A DNA stretch of 5,136 nucleotides, from contig JAIEBL010000097.1 of assembly GCA_029069015.1 (NCBI GenBank), forward strand, positions 1 to 5,136, read 5' to 3'. Positions 4,889 to 5,136 of this stretch are shown here, piece after piece (the first letter of the stretch is position 1; the number at the start of each line of letters is the position of its first letter). Under the pieces are notes generated by a model. That model made no database searches, was not told the origin of the DNA, and saw nothing but the letters and a program-made list of their open reading frames with translations. The stretch is from Clostridiales bacterium. GTDB lineage: Bacteria > Bacillota > Clostridia > Christensenellales > Pumilibacteraceae. The position numbers were made by a program, and so were the translations under genes.

Positions 4889-5030
4889 GTTGGCGGGATT
4901 TGAATACCAAGTGGGCGCGAGCGTTAAGAAAACAGCGCGGCGTGCTGTTTTTAGCGAGCGGACGAGCGGCTACGCCGCGAAGTCGGCGGATTGCGTAGCA
5001 ATACGTTATCCCGCAGGCAACTGCAATATC
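4889..5030. repeat. Cluster of small hairpins in a GC-rich spacer
   Basis: No gene is seen. Three perfect hairpins follow one another: AAAACAGC/GCTGTTTT (4929-4936, 4944-4951), GCGGC-TAC-GCCGC (4966-4978) and ATTGC-GTA-GCAAT (4990-5002). They resemble the three- and four-base-loop hairpins at 82-94, 251-264, 1263-1276 and 1316-1326. An 11-base antisense match to the tRNA T-arm lies at 4894-4904. The first hairpin, with its T run, could act as a second terminator. Confidence 0.5.
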
Positions 5031-5136
5031 AATAGATAATGTCATCCAATAAACTAGCCAATTTCCCTTTTTTAAAACTTTTAAACTTTTGTGGATAATT
5101 TAATTTGACCATAGCTTAATAAAACCATTATAGCAT
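5031..5136. other. AT-rich spacer with one DnaA-box match and an outward-entering -10
   Basis: Composition drops sharply to AT-rich here. A tandem AAACTTTT motif (about 5076-5089) is followed by TGTGGATAA (5090-5098), the exact complement of the consensus DnaA box. On the minus strand TATAAT (5132-5127) could be a -10 whose -35 would lie beyond the window. A 27-codon frame follows on that strand (5112-5029) but has no ribosome site and is not called as a gene. Confidence 0.45.

Noticed and set aside
5029..5112. 27-codon minus-strand frame after a TATAAT
   Set aside because: No ribosome site, no homology recognised, and a DnaA-box match lies within it. Too short to separate from chance, although a lysine-rich peptide is not excluded.

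Overview
The window looks like a chromosomal segment from an anaerobic Bacillota bacterium, most likely a gut Clostridia lineage. This rests on the mix of genes, not on a marker gene: a rubrerythrin with its rubredoxin domain first (the 'reverse' layout typical of clostridia), a tandem-domain polyphosphate:AMP phosphotransferase, small XRE repressors with a DUF6809-like partner, and near-consensus sigma-A promoters. The genus cannot be read from the sequence.

Layout. Positions 1-343 hold no gene: two long C runs, tiny hairpins, an intergenic-repeat fragment and a possible terminator for the XRE pair. Positions 344-759 (minus) carry two back-to-back XRE-type helix-turn-helix regulators of equal length (68 aa). 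They are divergent from a 92-aa DUF6809-like protein (860-1138, plus). The short region between them has a perfect TTGACA-N17-TATAAT promoter and two palindromic operators of form GTACACA-N-TGTGTAC, one filling the promoter spacer and one just after the expected transcription start. Positions 1190-1345 are a palindromic intergenic repeat. Three housekeeping or stress genes follow on the minus strand, each with its own promoter: polyphosphate:AMP phosphotransferase (1366-2847), reverse rubrerythrin (3035-3577, with a palindrome over its predicted transcription start) and glutamyl-Q tRNA(Asp) synthetase (3714-4649, apparently almost leaderless). A tRNA-Thr(GGT) on the plus strand (4777-4852) has a clear promoter and a textbook terminator. 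The last 250 bases hold repeat hairpins, an AT-rich stretch and one perfect DnaA-box 9-mer.

How the parts work together. The XRE pair and the DUF6809-like gene look like a compact self-regulated switch and are the most likely site of something undescribed; the function of the controlled protein is unknown. The other genes are standard but fit together loosely: polyphosphate-based nucleotide rephosphorylation, peroxide/oxygen detoxification and tRNA modification or supply. Nothing indicates that they form one operon.
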